In this document: one piece after another, positions 9,582 to 19,766 of the stretch
Numbering within the stretch: position 1 is the stretch's first letter
How the letters are laid out: every line of letters starts with the position of its first letter
Assembly (NCBI RefSeq): GCF_000819445.1
Contig: NZ_CP005286.1
Span: forward strand, 1,240,001 to 1,304,000
Direction of reading: 5' to 3'
Length of the DNA: 64,000 nucleotides
Source of the DNA: Corynebacterium humireducens NBRC 106098 = DSM 45392
Lineage (GTDB): Bacteria > Actinomycetota > Actinomycetes > Mycobacteriales > Mycobacteriaceae
Program-made: the position numbers and the translations under genes
The notes under the pieces: generated by a model
Told to the model about the DNA's origin: nothing
Databases searched by the model: none
What the model saw: only the letters and a program-made list of their open reading frames with translations

Positions 9582-10400
9582 AACACGTGGTTTTCGGGTC
9601 TCGCGCGGGTGGCGTCACGCGCCGTGCCGGCGCTTCTCGGCGTCGGCCTGCTGGCCGGTTGCGTCTCCGACGGCGCGGCGGAGGAGAACGTGTCGCCGGA
9701 GTCGGCCGCGGACTCCTCCCTTCTCACCGCGGAGGAGCTGCGTCAGGAGCTGCGTGCCCTGGCCCGGGAGGTCGGTGACGGGTACGGCGGGCGCGTCGGC
9801 ATCGCCGTGGCCACCGCGGACGGCGTCACGCACGTCGGTCTGACCGGGAACTCGTGGTCCTGGTCGACTATCAAGGTGCCCGTGGCCGTGGTGGCGGACC
9901 GGGAGGAGGTGGCGACGGAGGCGTTGATCGGGGCGTCGATAAGCAGTTCCGACAACGCCGCCGCCTACCAGCTCTCCCGCGCCATCGACGGTGACCTGGG
10001 GGACCTCCCGCACACGCCCGAACTGGAGGCGTTGCCGGGGGAGACGAAGTGGTCGCTCGTGGAGCAGGCGCAGTTCGCCGCGGAGCTGCCGTGCCTGGAC
10101 ACGGTCGGGACGACGTACGCGGCGATGGCGGACATCGTCGACTGGCAGCAGTACGGGCTGGCGGAGATCCCGGACGCGCACTTCAAGGGCGGCTGGGGCG
10201 GTGACACGTCAAGGGTGTACACGGTCCGGCAGCTCGGCACGGTGCCGGTGGGGAAGGGGGTCGTCGGGCTGGCGGTGATCACGCACCCGGACGACAACTC
10301 GCATGACACGGCCGTGGAGATCCTCGACGCGGTCGGCAGTGGACTCGCGGAACTCATCGAGGCTGGCGCGATCGGTCCGGCGGTCACCTGCACGTCGTGA
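9579..10400 (+). CDS. Serine-hydrolase lipoprotein, class A beta-lactamase-like fold
   Basis: The 273-residue protein has a signal peptide with lipobox LLAGC (Cys28), so it is probably anchored outside the membrane. The body has the order of motifs of penicillin-recognising serine enzymes: Ser96-Thr-Ile-Lys99 (SxxK), Ser124-Asp-Asn126 (SDN) and Lys203-Gly-Gly205 (KTG-like). No obvious class A ExxLN motif is seen, so efficient beta-lactam hydrolysis is doubtful; a peptidoglycan-related or other esterase/peptidase role is equally possible. The GTG start follows a TATAGT box at a leaderless spacing. It stands between a divergent DUF2339 gene and the infC leader. Confidence 0.75.
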   Translation: MNTWFSGLARVASRAVPALLGVGLLAGCVSDGAAEENVSPESAADSSLLTAEELRQELRALAREVGDGYGGRVGIAVATADGVTHVGLTGNSWSWSTIKVPVAVVADREEVATEALIGASISSSDNAAAYQLSRAIDGDLGDLPHTPELEALPGETKWSLVEQAQFAAELPCLDTVGTTYAAMADIVDWQQYGLAEIPDAHFKGGWGGDTSRVYTVRQLGTVPVGKGVVGLAVITHPDDNSHDTAVEILDAVGSGLAELIEAGAIGPAVTCTS

Positions 10401-10401
10401 T

Positions 10402-10430
10402 TTGGCTTCCGCGTCAGGGGATGTTAAGGT
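10402..10430 (+). promoter_or_regulatory. Promoter of the infC-rpmI-rplT operon
   Basis: TTGGCT at 10402-10407 and TAAGGT at 10425-10430 are 17 bases apart, and a TGN extended -10 precedes the second box. Transcription would start near 10437, which gives infC a leader of about 236 bases. Confidence 0.65.
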
Positions 10431-10538
10431 ATTCCCCACTACCACCCGTGCGCCTTCTCCAGGGGCTCGGGCCACAAGCGGAGATCATCCCACCTCAGGC
10501 CGCCGGTTCAGCCGGTTGGATACAGGTCAAGAGTAGGT

Positions 10539-10606
10539 CAGCCCCTCGGGCTGTCTTATTTTGAGAGATCTCCCGCCGTCGGACAGTAAACGACAGGCGG
10601 GTTTTT
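10539..10606 (+). promoter_or_regulatory. infC leader with two hairpins, the second an attenuator-like terminator
   Basis: Hairpin 1 is CAGCCC at 10539-10544 with GGGCTG at 10548-10553, followed by TCTTATTTT. Hairpin 2 is CCCGCCGTCG at 10572-10581 with CGAC-A-GGCGGG at 10591-10601, followed at once by five T. Hairpin 2 has the form of an intrinsic terminator, yet it lies after the operon promoter and 68 bases before the infC start. It is therefore probably a regulated attenuator. Ribosomal-protein leaders control this operon in other bacteria; the effector here is unknown. Confidence 0.6.
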
Positions 10607-10673
10607 CTCGTGGGGGAAATCCTCGCAGGTGGCACGGTATGTTTCACGAAACCCGCTACTTGAGGAGTCACAC

Positions 10674-11195
10674 ATCAGCGCTGAAGCTCGCATTAATGAG
10701 CGTATCCGAGTTCCCGAGGTCCGCCTTGTCGGCCCGGGCGGTGAGCAGGTCGGTATCGTCCGCACGGATGATGCCCGCAAGCTCGCATACGAGGCAGATC
10801 TCGACCTGGTTGAGGTCGCCCCGAACGCGAAGCCGCCGGTCGCGAAGATCATGGACTACGGAAAGTTCAAGTACGAGCAGGCCCAGAAGGCCCGCGAGTC
10901 CCGCAAGAACCAGCAGCAGACTGTGGTCAAGGAGCAGAAGTTCCGTCCCAAGATCGACGACCACGATTACGAGACGAAAAAGGGCAACGTGATCCGCTTC
11001 CTGGAGAAGGGATCCAAGGTCAAGGTGACCATCATGTTCCGCGGTCGTGAGCAGTCGCGTCCGGAGCTCGGCTTCCGGCTCCTGGAGCGCCTGGCAGAGG
11101 ATGTCAAGGAGTACGGCATCGTCGAGACCCGCGCCAAGCAGGACGGCCGCAACATGACCATGGTGATCGGACCGCTCCGCAAGGGCAAGAAGTAG
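10674..11195 (+). CDS. infC: Translation initiation factor IF-3, AUC start codon
   Basis: IF-3 binds the 30S subunit and checks start-codon pairing. From the AUC codon the product is 173 residues. The N-terminal domain ([28 protein letters not shown]) and C-terminal domain ([22 protein letters not shown]) are both intact. The AUC at 10674 is chosen because TGAGGAG lies six bases upstream and the reading lines up with the usual actinobacterial IF-3 N-terminus (MSxExRxNERIRV). An in-frame GTG at 10629 would add 15 non-conserved residues and has no ribosome-binding site. A rare start codon is the classical device for IF-3 autoregulation in E. coli (AUU). First gene of the infC-rpmI-rplT operon. 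Confidence 0.9.
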   Translation: MSAEARINERIRVPEVRLVGPGGEQVGIVRTDDARKLAYEADLDLVEVAPNAKPPVAKIMDYGKFKYEQAQKARESRKNQQQTVVKEQKFRPKIDDHDYETKKGNVIRFLEKGSKVKVTIMFRGREQSRPELGFRLLERLAEDVKEYGIVETRAKQDGRNMTMVIGPLRKGKK

Positions 11196-11231
11196 ACACC
11201 GTTCCAACCGGGATTTAAGGACTTAATTCTC

Positions 11232-11426
11232 ATGAAGCAGAAGACCCACAAGGGCACCGCCAAGCGCGTGAAGATCACCGGCTCCGGCAAGCTGCGCCGC
11301 GAGCAGGCCGGCCGTCGCCACCTCCTCGAGGGCAAGCCGTCCACCCGCACCCGTCGCCTGAAGGGCACCGTTGACGTGGCCCCGGCCGACGTCAAGCGCA
11401 TGAAGCGCCTCCTCGGCAAGGCTTAA
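11232..11426 (+). CDS. rpmI: Ribosomal protein bL35
   Basis: The 64-residue, strongly basic protein begins MKQKTHKGTAKRVKITGSGKL, the typical bL35 sequence. It is a structural protein of the 50S subunit. It lies between infC and rplT in the conserved order and is read from the same leader-controlled transcript. Confidence 0.96.
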   Translation: MKQKTHKGTAKRVKITGSGKLRREQAGRRHLLEGKPSTRTRRLKGTVDVAPADVKRMKRLLGKA

Positions 11427-11478
11427 GACAAGCCGCCTTTCCACCCCACACCCCGAAATCGTTTAAGGAAGTATCACC

Positions 11479-11865
11479 GTGGCACGTGTCAAGCGGTCCG
11501 TCAACGCCAAGAAGAAGCGTCGCGCAATCCTGAAGTCCGCCAAGGGCTACCGCGGCCAGCGCTCCCGCCTTTACCGCAAGGCCAAGGAGCAGTGGCTGCA
11601 CTCCATGACCTACTCCTACCGCGACCGTCGCGCTCGCAAGTCGGAGTTCCGTAAGCTGTGGATCCAGCGCATCAACGCTGCCGCCCGCATGAACGACATC
11701 ACCTACAACCGCCTCATCCACGGCCTGCGCCTGGCTGAGATCGATGTCGACCGCAAGATCCTCGCCGAGCTGGCCGTCAGCGACTTCGCTGCCTTCTCCG
11801 CTCTCTGCGAGGCTGCCAAGGCTGCCCTGCCGGAGGACGTCAACGCTCCGGTCGCCGCTGCCTAA
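11479..11865 (+). CDS. rplT: Ribosomal protein bL20
   Basis: The 128-residue protein begins [19 protein letters not shown], typical of bL20, which binds 23S rRNA early in 50S assembly and represses this operon in several bacteria. The GTG start at 11479 follows TTTAAGGAAG. The C-terminus carries a short Ala-rich extension ([11 protein letters not shown]). A terminator follows directly. Confidence 0.96.
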   Translation: MARVKRSVNAKKKRRAILKSAKGYRGQRSRLYRKAKEQWLHSMTYSYRDRRARKSEFRKLWIQRINAAARMNDITYNRLIHGLRLAEIDVDRKILAELAVSDFAAFSALCEAAKAALPEDVNAPVAAA

Positions 11866-11876
11866 AGCTGCTTTTC

Positions 11877-11917
11877 GACGCCCCGCTGGTCCCTGATCAG
11901 CGGGGCTTCGGCGTTTT
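11877..11917 (+). terminator. Terminator of the infC-rpmI-rplT operon
   Basis: CCCCGCTG at 11881-11888 pairs with CAGCGGGG at 11898-11905; a second short GC stretch and TTTT at 11914-11917 follow. It lies 15 bases after the rplT stop. Confidence 0.75.
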
Positions 11918-11928
11918 CGTCACACGGC
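11915..11928. repeat. 14-base direct repeat, left copy
   Basis: TTTCGTCACACGGC occurs here and again at 12956-12969, on either side of the AbiEi-like gene. A GTGTGACG sequence near 11972-11979 is the inverse of part of it. Confidence 0.5.
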
Positions 11929-12028
11929 CCGGTGGGGGAGAGGGGTGTTGGGCGGTCTGGGGCGCCCAGGGTGTGTGACGTTGTGGTCGGGCGGGAACCT
12001 ATCGCCCGGGGTGGCAGTCCAATAGGGC

Positions 12029-12949
12029 ATGACACCCGAGGGGGACTACTGGACCACAGACGACCTCAGACGGCAGGGGCTGAGTGACAGCGACATCCGC
12101 CGACTGCACCGGCAGGGGCGGATCCACCGGCTGGTGCACGGGCTCTACACGAGGGAACCACCCGAAGGGGTGACGGTCGCCCGGGCGCTGGCCCACCGCT
12201 ATCCGGACCTGACGTTCACCGGACACACGGCGTTGAGCATCCGCGGGCACCGTGCGACCTTCCTCCTGCCGACGACCGGGGTGGTGCCGGCGGGCCACCG
12301 CGCCCTGGACTCCGGGTACCTCGTCGCGCCCCGGAGCCGCGCGATCCAACGGCACACGCACGACGGGCTGCCCGTAGTGTCGTCGGTCGCGGCGGTCGCC
12401 GGGGACACCTGGCTGAACAGGCTCTCGCGTATCGAGGCACTGGAGAAGGACTACGCCGGTTTCGACGGAAGAGACAGGTTCGAGACCGACTGTCAGGCGT
12501 TGTCCGCGGGGCAACGGAGAAACCTGGAACCGCTGCTGAAGAGGACCGTCATCGGTGCCTCGAGCCGGATGGAGCGGCTCTTCCACCTGGATGTCCGGGG
12601 GATGGGGCTGGACGCCATCCCGAACTTCCGTTTCGGGCCGTACACGTGGGACCTCGGCTTCCCTGAGGCCACGACGCTGGTTGACCTGGACAGCGCCCGA
12701 TTCCACACCTCCGAGAATGAACGCAGCTTCATGATCGACCGGTGGAAGGCGAACCACGCCGAGATGGCGGGCTGGGGCCATCTGCAGTTCACCGACCTCT
12801 GCCTCGATGACCCGCTGGCCCGGAAGGCCGCCCTGCAGGAGATTCGGGCTCTGGTGGAGCATCGGCGGCACCTTCCGGCGCCGACGGGAGTGCCCGGTCG
12901 GGTGACCGAGGGTCTGTGGGACATCCACGGAGGGCTGAAGGGGACGTGA
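12029..12949 (+). CDS. AbiEi-like N-terminal domain with DUF559-like C-terminal region
   Basis: The 306-residue protein begins with a winged-helix segment (YWTTDDLRRQGLSDSDIRRLHRQG, residues about 7-31) typical of the AbiEi antitoxin N-terminal domain. The C-terminal half (about 180-290) contains TLVDLDSARFHTSENERSFMIDRWKAN, similar to the Vsr/DUF559 restriction-endonuclease-like fold in which Asp residues and a Phe-His pair form the core. Proteins of this build occur in several copies in actinobacteria without a defined function. No AbiEii-type nucleotidyltransferase lies next to it, so a complete toxin-antitoxin pair is not supported. It stands alone between two conserved housekeeping units and is flanked by a 14-base direct repeat. 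Confidence 0.6.
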   Translation: MTPEGDYWTTDDLRRQGLSDSDIRRLHRQGRIHRLVHGLYTREPPEGVTVARALAHRYPDLTFTGHTALSIRGHRATFLLPTTGVVPAGHRALDSGYLVAPRSRAIQRHTHDGLPVVSSVAAVAGDTWLNRLSRIEALEKDYAGFDGRDRFETDCQALSAGQRRNLEPLLKRTVIGASSRMERLFHLDVRGMGLDAIPNFRFGPYTWDLGFPEATTLVDLDSARFHTSENERSFMIDRWKANHAEMAGWGHLQFTDLCLDDPLARKAALQEIRALVEHRRHLPAPTGVPGRVTEGLWDIHGGLKGT

Positions 12950-12955
12950 GTGCCG

Positions 12956-12969
12956 TTTCGTCACACGGC
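12956..12969. repeat. 14-base direct repeat, right copy
   Basis: An exact second copy of TTTCGTCACACGGC, seven bases after the stop codon of the AbiEi-like gene. See the copy at 11915. Confidence 0.5.
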
Positions 12970-13058
12970 GTGGTTCGAGAGGAGTCCTGCGGGGCCGATA
13001 TAGAGGGGTGGGCGTGCGACAGAACGGCAGCCCGGGGCCCGCTGCTAGCCTGAGATCC

Positions 13059-13877
13059 ATGACTCTCGACTTCACTGAACCCTTCACAGAGCGCACCCCG
13101 CGCGTCGTCAATGCGGCGAAGCTGCAGCGGGCGGCGGGGCGTCGTAAAGCCAACCAGTTCATCGTCGAGGGGGAGAACGCGGTCGAGGCCGCCGTGGCGA
13201 CGGGGGCGGCGCGGGACGTGTTCGTCACCGAGCAGGCGGCCCGGCGCTTCGAGGAGATCCTCATCACCTGCGGGCACATGGGCGTGTACGTGCACCCCAT
13301 CAGCGACAGGGCCGCGAAGTCGCTGTCCGACACCGTGACCACAACCGGCATCTTCGCGGTCTGTGAACCGGTGCTGTGGACCGTCGGCAAGGCGCTGCGG
13401 GGGCGTCCGCGCCTGGTGTCGGTGCCGGTGGAGACCTCCGAGCCCGGCAACGCCGGCACGCTGATCCGGGTGGCGGACGCGATGGGCGCCGACGCCGTCG
13501 TCTTCGCCGGCGAGACCACCGACCCGCAGTCGAGCAAGTCCGCCCGCGCCTCCGCCGGGTCACTGTTCCACCTGCCGGTGGCCCGCAACACCAACGTGAA
13601 GGACGTCCTCGGGCAGCTGCGTTCGGCGGGCCTGCAGATCCTCGCGACCGCCGCCGACGGGGAGGTGGAGCTGGACAATGCGGAGGAGCTGCTCACGAAG
13701 CCGACCGCATGGCTGTTCGGCAACGAGGCCCACGGGCTGGGGGAGGAGCTGCTCGGTCTCGCGGACCACCGGGTGCGCATCCCGATCCGGGGGCGCGCGG
13801 AATCCCTCAACCTGGCGACGGCGGCGTCGATCTGCCTCTACGAGTCCGCCAAGGCCCAGGCGCGTGCGAACCGCTGA
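13059..13877 (+). CDS. TrmH/SpoU-family RNA 2'-O-methyltransferase
   Basis: The 272-residue protein has an N-terminal substrate-binding domain (RRKANQFIVEGENAVEAA) and a SpoU knot-fold catalytic domain. The knot motifs are NAGTLIRVADAMGADAV, LFGNEAHGLGEE and IPIRGRAESLNLATAASICLYE. It uses S-adenosylmethionine to methylate ribose 2'-OH groups of rRNA or tRNA; the exact target cannot be read from sequence. The ATG at 13059 sits seven bases after TAGCCT, a leaderless spacing, which is preferred over the upstream in-frame GTG at 13008. Its position just before pheST is the usual one. Confidence 0.85.
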   Translation: MTLDFTEPFTERTPRVVNAAKLQRAAGRRKANQFIVEGENAVEAAVATGAARDVFVTEQAARRFEEILITCGHMGVYVHPISDRAAKSLSDTVTTTGIFAVCEPVLWTVGKALRGRPRLVSVPVETSEPGNAGTLIRVADAMGADAVVFAGETTDPQSSKSARASAGSLFHLPVARNTNVKDVLGQLRSAGLQILATAADGEVELDNAEELLTKPTAWLFGNEAHGLGEELLGLADHRVRIPIRGRAESLNLATAASICLYESAKAQARANR

Positions 13878-13929
13878 CGTAGGTATGCTGTACAGGTCTG
13901 AAATTTAGCGCCGATCGTGAAAAGGGTAA

Positions 13930-14982
<1,053 letters not shown>

Positions 14983-15010
14983 ACCCCCGGTTCAGAGAGG
15001 AACATAAGTA

Positions 15011-17521
15011 ATGCTGCTTGCACAGAACTGGGTCACCGGACTGCTGCGTCACGCCAACCCGTCCTTCGGCGTCTCCGCCGAGGAGCTCGACGCCGGCTAC
15101 GTCCGCGTCGGCTTCGAGACCGAGGGCTACGAGGCCATCCCCGAGACCACCGGACCGCTGGTGTTCGGCGTGGTCAAGGACATCAAGGAGCTCACCGAGT
15201 TCAAGAAGCCCATCCGCTACTGCCAGGTCGACGTCGGCGACGCCAACGGAACCGGCGAGCTGCAGGGCATCGTCTGCGGCGCCACCAACTTCGTCGAGGG
15301 CGACACCGTCGTCGTCGCGCTGCCGGGCGCCGTGCTGCCGGGCAACTTCCGGATCGCCGCCCGCAAGACCTACGACCACATCTCCGACGGCATGATCTGC
15401 TCCGCCGCGGAGCTGGGCCTCACCGACAAGTCCGCCGGCATCCAGACCTTCGACCCGACCTCAGGCCAGCCGGGCGAGGACGCCCGCGAGGCCCTCGGCC
15501 TGGCCGACACCGTCTTCGACGTCAACGTCACCCCGGACCGCGGCTACGCCCTGTCCGCCCGCGGCCTGTCCCGCGAGCTGGCCTCCGCCTTCGACCTGCA
15601 GTACACCGACGTGGCCCACGAGCCGGGCGTCGCCGGCATCGACCTGTCCGGCGTCCCGGAGGCGACCGGCGAGCTGCTGAACATCGACGTGCGCCCGGAG
15701 ACCAGCACCGTCCGCTTCGGTCTGCGCAAGGTCACCGGCATCGACCCGCAGGCGCAGTCCCCGTTCTGGCTGCAGCGTGAGCTCATGCTCTCCGGCCAGC
15801 GCCCGGTCAACGCCGCCACCGACGTGACCAACTACGTCATGCTGCTGCTGGGCCAGCCGATGCACGCCTTCGACGCCGCGAAGATCTCCGGCGGCCTGCT
15901 CGTTCGCAACGCCTCCGCCGGCGAGAAGTTCGAGACCCTCGACCACGTCGAGCGCACCCTCGACGCCGCCGACGTGGTCATCTGCGACGACACCGGCATT
16001 CAGTCGCTGGCCGGCGTCATGGGCGGCACCCTCTCCGAGATCGCCGACGACACCACCGACGTCTACTTCGAGGCCGCCACCTGGGACCCGCTGACCGTCG
16101 CACGCACCTCGCGCCGTCACAAGCTCACCTCCGAGGCGTCGCGACGCTTCGAGCGGGGCGTCGACCCGGCTGTCGTCGAGGTCGCCCTCGACATGGCCTG
16201 CGCCCTGCTCGTCGACATCGCCGGCGGAGAGATCGCGGCCGAGCGCACCATCGTCGGTGACGTCCCGGCCATGCCGACCATCACCATGGACGTCAACCAC
16301 CCGGCCGACCTCGCCGGCGTGGACTACTCCCGGGAGACCGTCATCGCCCGCCTCGAGGAGGTCGGCTGCACCGTCGCCGTCTCCTCCTGCGGCGGTAAGC
16401 TCGAGGTCACCCCGCCGACCTGGCGCGGCGACCTGACGATCCCGGCAGACCTGGTCGAGGAGGTCCTGCGTCTCGAGGGCCTCGAGGACATCCCGCTGGT
16501 CCTGCCGACCCCGGTCGGTGGCCGTGGCCTCACCCCGGCGCAGCGCCGCCGCCGTGCCGTCGAGCACGCGCTGGCCTACAACGGCTACGCGGAGATCCTG
16601 CCGAGCCCGTTCATCGCCAACGACACCTTCGACGTGTGGGGCCTGGACGCGGACGACGAGCGTCGCAACGCCGTGAAGGTGCAGAACCCGCTGGAGGCCG
16701 ACCGCGCGATCCTGGGCACCACGCTGCTGCCGACCATGCTGGACGCCGTGGTGCGCAACGTGGCCCGCGGCCGCAACGACGTCGCCCTCTTCGGTCTGCA
16801 GCAGGTGGCCTTCAAGCGTGCCGACGCCTCCCCGATGCCGTCGGTCGCCGCCCGCCCCTCGGAGGCGGAGATCACCGAGCTCGTCGAGTCCCTCCCTTAC
16901 CAGCCGCTGCACGTGTCCACCGTCGCCACCGGCCAGATCGAGTACGAGGGTCCGTGGGGTGAGGGCCGCGACTACACCTGGGCCGACGCCATCGAGTCCG
17001 CCCGCGTGGTCGCCCGCGCCGCCGACGTCGAGCTCGACGTGCAGTCCGTGGAGCACCTGCCCTGGCACCCGGGCCGCTGCGCCGCCCTGCTTGTCGACGG
17101 CGTCGTCGTCGGCCACGCCGGCGAGCTTCACCCGCAGATCCTCGAGGCCCTCGGCCTGCCGGCGCGCACCTGCGCCATGGAGATGGACCTCACCGCGGTG
17201 CCGCTGACCGAGAACTTCCCGGCCCCGGTCCTGTCGAGCTACCCGGCCCTGCACCAGGACATCGCCCTGGTCGTCGACGAGTCCGTCCCGGCCGAGGACG
17301 TCCGTCGGGTCGTCGCCGAGGGTGCCGGTGATCTGCTGGAGGAGGTCGAGCTTTTCGACGTCTACCGTTCCGAGCAGCTCGGCGAGGGCCGGAAGTCGCT
17401 CGCCTTCTCCCTCCTTTTCCGCGCCGGTGACCGCACCCTCACCGATGAGGAGGCCAACGAGCGTCGTCTCGCGGCCGCTGAACTGGCGAAGGTGCGCTTC
17501 GGCGCAGAAATGCGTGCGTAG
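15011..17521 (+). CDS. pheT: Phenylalanine-tRNA ligase beta subunit
   Basis: The 836-residue subunit has the complete set of domains: an N-terminal tRNA-binding OB domain (about 40-155, CQVDVGDANGTGELQGIVCGA), the B3/B4 editing domain, the B5 DNA-binding-like domain near 405-480 and a C-terminal ferredoxin-like anticodon-binding domain (about 740-836). It lies 28 bases after pheS with GAGAGGAA before the ATG, so the two are co-transcribed. Confidence 0.95.
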   Translation: MLLAQNWVTGLLRHANPSFGVSAEELDAGYVRVGFETEGYEAIPETTGPLVFGVVKDIKELTEFKKPIRYCQVDVGDANGTGELQGIVCGATNFVEGDTVVVALPGAVLPGNFRIAARKTYDHISDGMICSAAELGLTDKSAGIQTFDPTSGQPGEDAREALGLADTVFDVNVTPDRGYALSARGLSRELASAFDLQYTDVAHEPGVAGIDLSGVPEATGELLNIDVRPETSTVRFGLRKVTGIDPQAQSPFWLQRELMLSGQRPVNAATDVTNYVMLLLGQPMHAFDAAKISGGLLVRNASAGEKFETLDHVERTLDAADVVICDDTGIQSLAGVMGGTLSEIADDTTDVYFEAATWDPLTVARTSRRHKLTSEASRRFERGVDPAVVEVALDMACALLVDIAGGEIAAERTIVGDVPAMPTITMDVNHPADLAGVDYSRETVIARLEEVGCTVAVSSCGGKLEVTPPTWRGDLTIPADLVEEVLRLEGLEDIPLVLPTPVGGRGLTPAQRRRRAVEHALAYNGYAEILPSPFIANDTFDVWGLDADDERRNAVKVQNPLEADRAILGTTLLPTMLDAVVRNVARGRNDVALFGLQQVAFKRADASPMPSVAARPSEAEITELVESLPYQPLHVSTVATGQIEYEGPWGEGRDYTWADAIESARVVARAADVELDVQSVEHLPWHPGRCAALLVDGVVVGHAGELHPQILEALGLPARTCAMEMDLTAVPLTENFPAPVLSSYPALHQDIALVVDESVPAEDVRRVVAEGAGDLLEEVELFDVYRSEQLGEGRKSLAFSLLFRAGDRTLTDEEANERRLAAAELAKVRFGAEMRA

Positions 17522-17548
17522 GCAAGCATGTGTCAGTAGGGTCGGGGC

Positions 17549-18022
17549 ATGACCAACTCACGTCGTGCCCTGACCCTTCTCTCTGTCCCCGTCATGTCCG
17601 CCGCCGTGCTGGTGGGCGGCGCCTCCGCCGCCTCCGCCGCGGAAGGTGACGTGCAGTTCACCAATGCCGCCGGTGACGTCCGTTGCGACGTCGTCATGAC
17701 CGAGGGCGGGCCCCACGTCATCTGCGTCAGTGACGGGGCCCGCAAGACCATGCCCGAATGCAACCCGCCGGAGGAGAAGATCCCGGCCGTCATCGTCGAG
17801 CCCGGCGCCGCCGGCGTCGTCGGCTGCTGGAACCAGGGGCTGACCGGCCCCGAGCAGGCACTCGGCCCCGGCCAGCTGGGCAACGCCCACGGGGTGAGCG
17901 TGTTTGCCGACCCGTTCGGTGGCCTGCACGTGCTCTCCGAATCCCTCAACTACGTCGCCTACGCGGGACCGACCGTGGTGGGCAACAACGTCACGTCGAT
18001 GAGCTCGCAGCTGAGCTCCTAG
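17549..18022 (+). CDS. Small secreted protein of unknown function
   Basis: The 157-residue protein has a Sec signal peptide (residues 1-31) with probable cleavage after ASAASA. The mature part is about 126 residues with four cysteines (RCDV, HVICV, PECN, GCWN), probably two disulfides, and little charge. No enzyme motif is visible. TAGGGT lies seven bases before the ATG, so the mRNA is probably leaderless. It may be specific to the genus. Confidence 0.6.
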   Translation: MTNSRRALTLLSVPVMSAAVLVGGASAASAAEGDVQFTNAAGDVRCDVVMTEGGPHVICVSDGARKTMPECNPPEEKIPAVIVEPGAAGVVGCWNQGLTGPEQALGPGQLGNAHGVSVFADPFGGLHVLSESLNYVAYAGPTVVGNNVTSMSSQLSS

Positions 18023-18196
18023 CGCTGCCGCGATGCGCCAGGTGACCACGTCCCTGATCCCCCTGTCCGACCCGCGACAGTCCGGTTGCGTTCACCGGGT
18101 TGCCGACGGACGGGGACACGATCGGGGACGTGGACTTTTTGTGCGGGGAACCACCGACCTCCAGCGTGGAGTGAGGGTTCGCAGGGGACCATCAGA

Positions 18197-18598
18197 TCAC
18201 GGTGAGGATCTGTGGAACCTGCGGAATGCAGCGATCAGGGAGAGCACCACCCAGCTCACCCCTGTGACCTGAAAGAACAGGGCCGGGTGAAAGATCGTGG
18301 GGGTGTCGCGGAGGGGAATCGTCCACAGGTAGGAGAAGACCAGGATTCCGCCGCCGACCACCGCTGGAAATACCGACTCGAACCAGAGCGGACGATATCT
18401 GAAGGTGCAGATGATCTGCACGGTCAGCGCGACTGCGAACAGGGCCAGCGATGCAAGAAGGACACTGATGGCCAGGGGTGAAAAGTCCGTTCCGTCGGGT
18501 CCTGTCGACGCGGAGGCTGCGTAGGCACAGGCGGAAGCTGACAACACGAGGATGATTCGTGTGATCGAATGTGGCGGCCTGCCCGTCATGTCGCTCAT
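18197..18598 (-). CDS. Small four-helix membrane protein
   Basis: The 133-residue protein has predicted transmembrane helices near residues 13-31, 42-64, 76-94 and 106-124 and a short basic C-terminus (AAFRRFHRSSP). No family is recognised. The ATG at 18598 is chosen because the minus strand reads TAAGGT, seven bases, then ATG, a leaderless arrangement; a second ATG lies three codons later. It is divergent from argC, with the two starts 81 bases apart. The gap upstream of its stop (18023-18196) holds no gene I can support. Confidence 0.55.
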   Translation of the reverse strand: MSDMTGRPPHSITRIILVLSASACAYAASASTGPDGTDFSPLAISVLLASLALFAVALTVQIICTFRYRPLWFESVFPAVVGGGILVFSYLWTIPLRDTPTIFHPALFFQVTGVSWVVLSLIAAFRRFHRSSP

Positions 18599-18635
18599 GC
18601 CTCCGACCTTAAGTGAGGCAGGGAAATTCACCCGC

Positions 18636-19732
<1,097 letters not shown>

Positions 19733-19766
19733 TCCCACCCCACCAACCCCCCGGAAAGTCACCCCC

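Noticed and set aside
10629..10673. Upstream GTG start for infC
   Set aside because: It adds 15 residues not found in other IF-3 proteins and lacks a ribosome-binding site; AUC at 10674 has both the site and the alignment.
12029..12949. A complete AbiE toxin-antitoxin system
   Set aside because: Only an AbiEi-like N-terminal domain is present; no AbiEii nucleotidyltransferase gene lies next to it.
18033..18272. A 79-codon plus-strand ORF between the secreted protein and the membrane protein
   Set aside because: Arg/Gly-rich composition, no ribosome-binding site, no promoter, and it overlaps the end of the better-supported minus-strand gene.
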